Below, piece after piece: positions 5,541 to 5,991 of a stretch of DNA of 5,991 nt. The notes below the pieces were generated by a model, which did not search any database, was not told where the DNA came from, and was given only the letters and a program-made list of their open reading frames with translations. The DNA comes from Bacteroidetes bacterium GWA2_30_7 (GTDB taxonomy: Bacteria > Bacteroidota > Bacteroidia > Bacteroidales > GWF2-33-38): positions 1-5,991 of the forward strand of contig MENC01000133.1 in the NCBI GenBank assembly GCA_001768155.1. Direction: 5' to 3'. The translations under genes were made by a program, and so were the position numbers. The first letter of the stretch is position 1. Every line of letters begins with the position of its first letter.

Positions 5541-5991
5541 ATGAGAACATTAAGTAACAATAAATTAGACATGTTGAGAAGTTATTCTTCAATCTTCTCA
5601 AGCACTTCTTTTTTCAAATTGTTACAAAATGATGATTATTCTTTTATTAATACTAAAATTGAAAGATATGATTTAAAAAAAATTGGCAAAAATATTAATA
5701 CATATCAAGACTATATTCAATATACATATAAAGAATTAAGAAAACAATATAAAAATGAATATGTATATAAAAATACATTCATTAATAATATGCTTTTAGA
5801 TAAATATGGTTTGAAAGATACTATTGCTATTAATGAATTCAGGGTTGGCAATTCAATTGCAGATATTGTAATGTTTAATGGAACAAGTAAAGCTTTTGAA
5901 ATAAAAACAGAACTTGATTCTAATAAACGTTTAAGTGGACAATTAGCCGATTATACTAAAATATTTAAAGAGTGTTATATAATTACTCATA
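5541..5991 (+). CDS. sce7726-family protein, PDDEXK-like, partial at window end
   Basis: The frame is open from ATG 5541 to the window edge, 150 codons plus one base, so the C-terminus is missing. Residues 71-150 match what I know of sce7726-family proteins: YKNEYVYKNTFINNMLL, then NEFRVGNSIADIVMFNG (98-114), KAFEIKTELDSNKRLSGQLADY (117-138) and CYIITH. Glu99, Asp108 and the Glu120-Ile-Lys122 triad fit the E...D...ExK core of PDDEXK nucleases. The family has no established role; members occur among phage and accessory genes, so a nuclease or DNA-processing role is inference. The first 70 residues are Lys/Asn/Tyr-rich and I recognise no domain in them. The gene follows liuC by 57 bp with a weak promoter candidate. 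It sits where the alpha-subunit gene of the carboxylase might be expected. Confidence 0.75.
   Translation, partial: MRTLSNNKLDMLRSYSSIFSSTSFFKLLQNDDYSFINTKIERYDLKKIGKNINTYQDYIQYTYKELRKQYKNEYVYKNTFINNMLLDKYGLKDTIAINEFRVGNSIADIVMFNGTSKAFEIKTELDSNKRLSGQLADYTKIFKECYIITH

Overview
This is an AT-rich window that reads as the chromosome of a member of the Bacteroidota. Three things point there. There are no clear Shine-Dalgarno sequences. There is a textbook TTTG-N19-TAnnTTTG promoter. One gene encodes a PorT-like outer-membrane beta-barrel protein, and the closest relatives I recognise for the other proteins are compatible with this phylum.

Left half, minus strand (2194 down to 134): a compact, overlapping gene string tag -> outer-membrane beta-barrel protein -> ispE. 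It covers alkylation repair (3-methyladenine DNA glycosylase I), an exported barrel protein, and the fourth step of the MEP isoprenoid pathway. The 11-bp and 1-bp overlaps (the latter a TAATG junction) indicate one transcript. The three functions are not related in any obvious way. The 133 bp to the left of ispE hold only small repeats.

Divergent intergenic region (2195-2393): it carries a strong promoter for the rightward genes. A duplicated AAATATTTGA motif overlaps the -33 box and is a candidate operator.

Right half, plus strand: liuB (methylcrotonyl-CoA carboxylase carboxyltransferase subunit) and liuC (methylglutaconyl-CoA hydratase family) encode successive steps of leucine catabolism. 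The biotin-carrying alpha subunit that LiuB needs is not in the window. Between liuB and liuC lies a 690-bp intrusion. It holds the N-terminal part of a DUF1016 (YhcG-type) gene that starts 2 bp after the liuB stop. The DUF1016 similarity ends almost exactly where a ~100-bp imperfect palindromic element begins, so the PDDEXK nuclease half is missing and the last ~60 codons come from the element and the sequence after it. The DUF1016 piece also contains a perfect 27-bp palindrome (13-bp arms, 1-bp centre) inside its coding sequence.

Right edge: after a short AT-rich spacer a gene begins for an sce7726-family protein with a PDDEXK-like E...D...ExK signature. It is cut by the window end. The leucine genes are therefore mixed with parts of nuclease-type accessory genes, which suggests insertions into an older metabolic operon. 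I see no rRNA, tRNA, CRISPR array or transposase.
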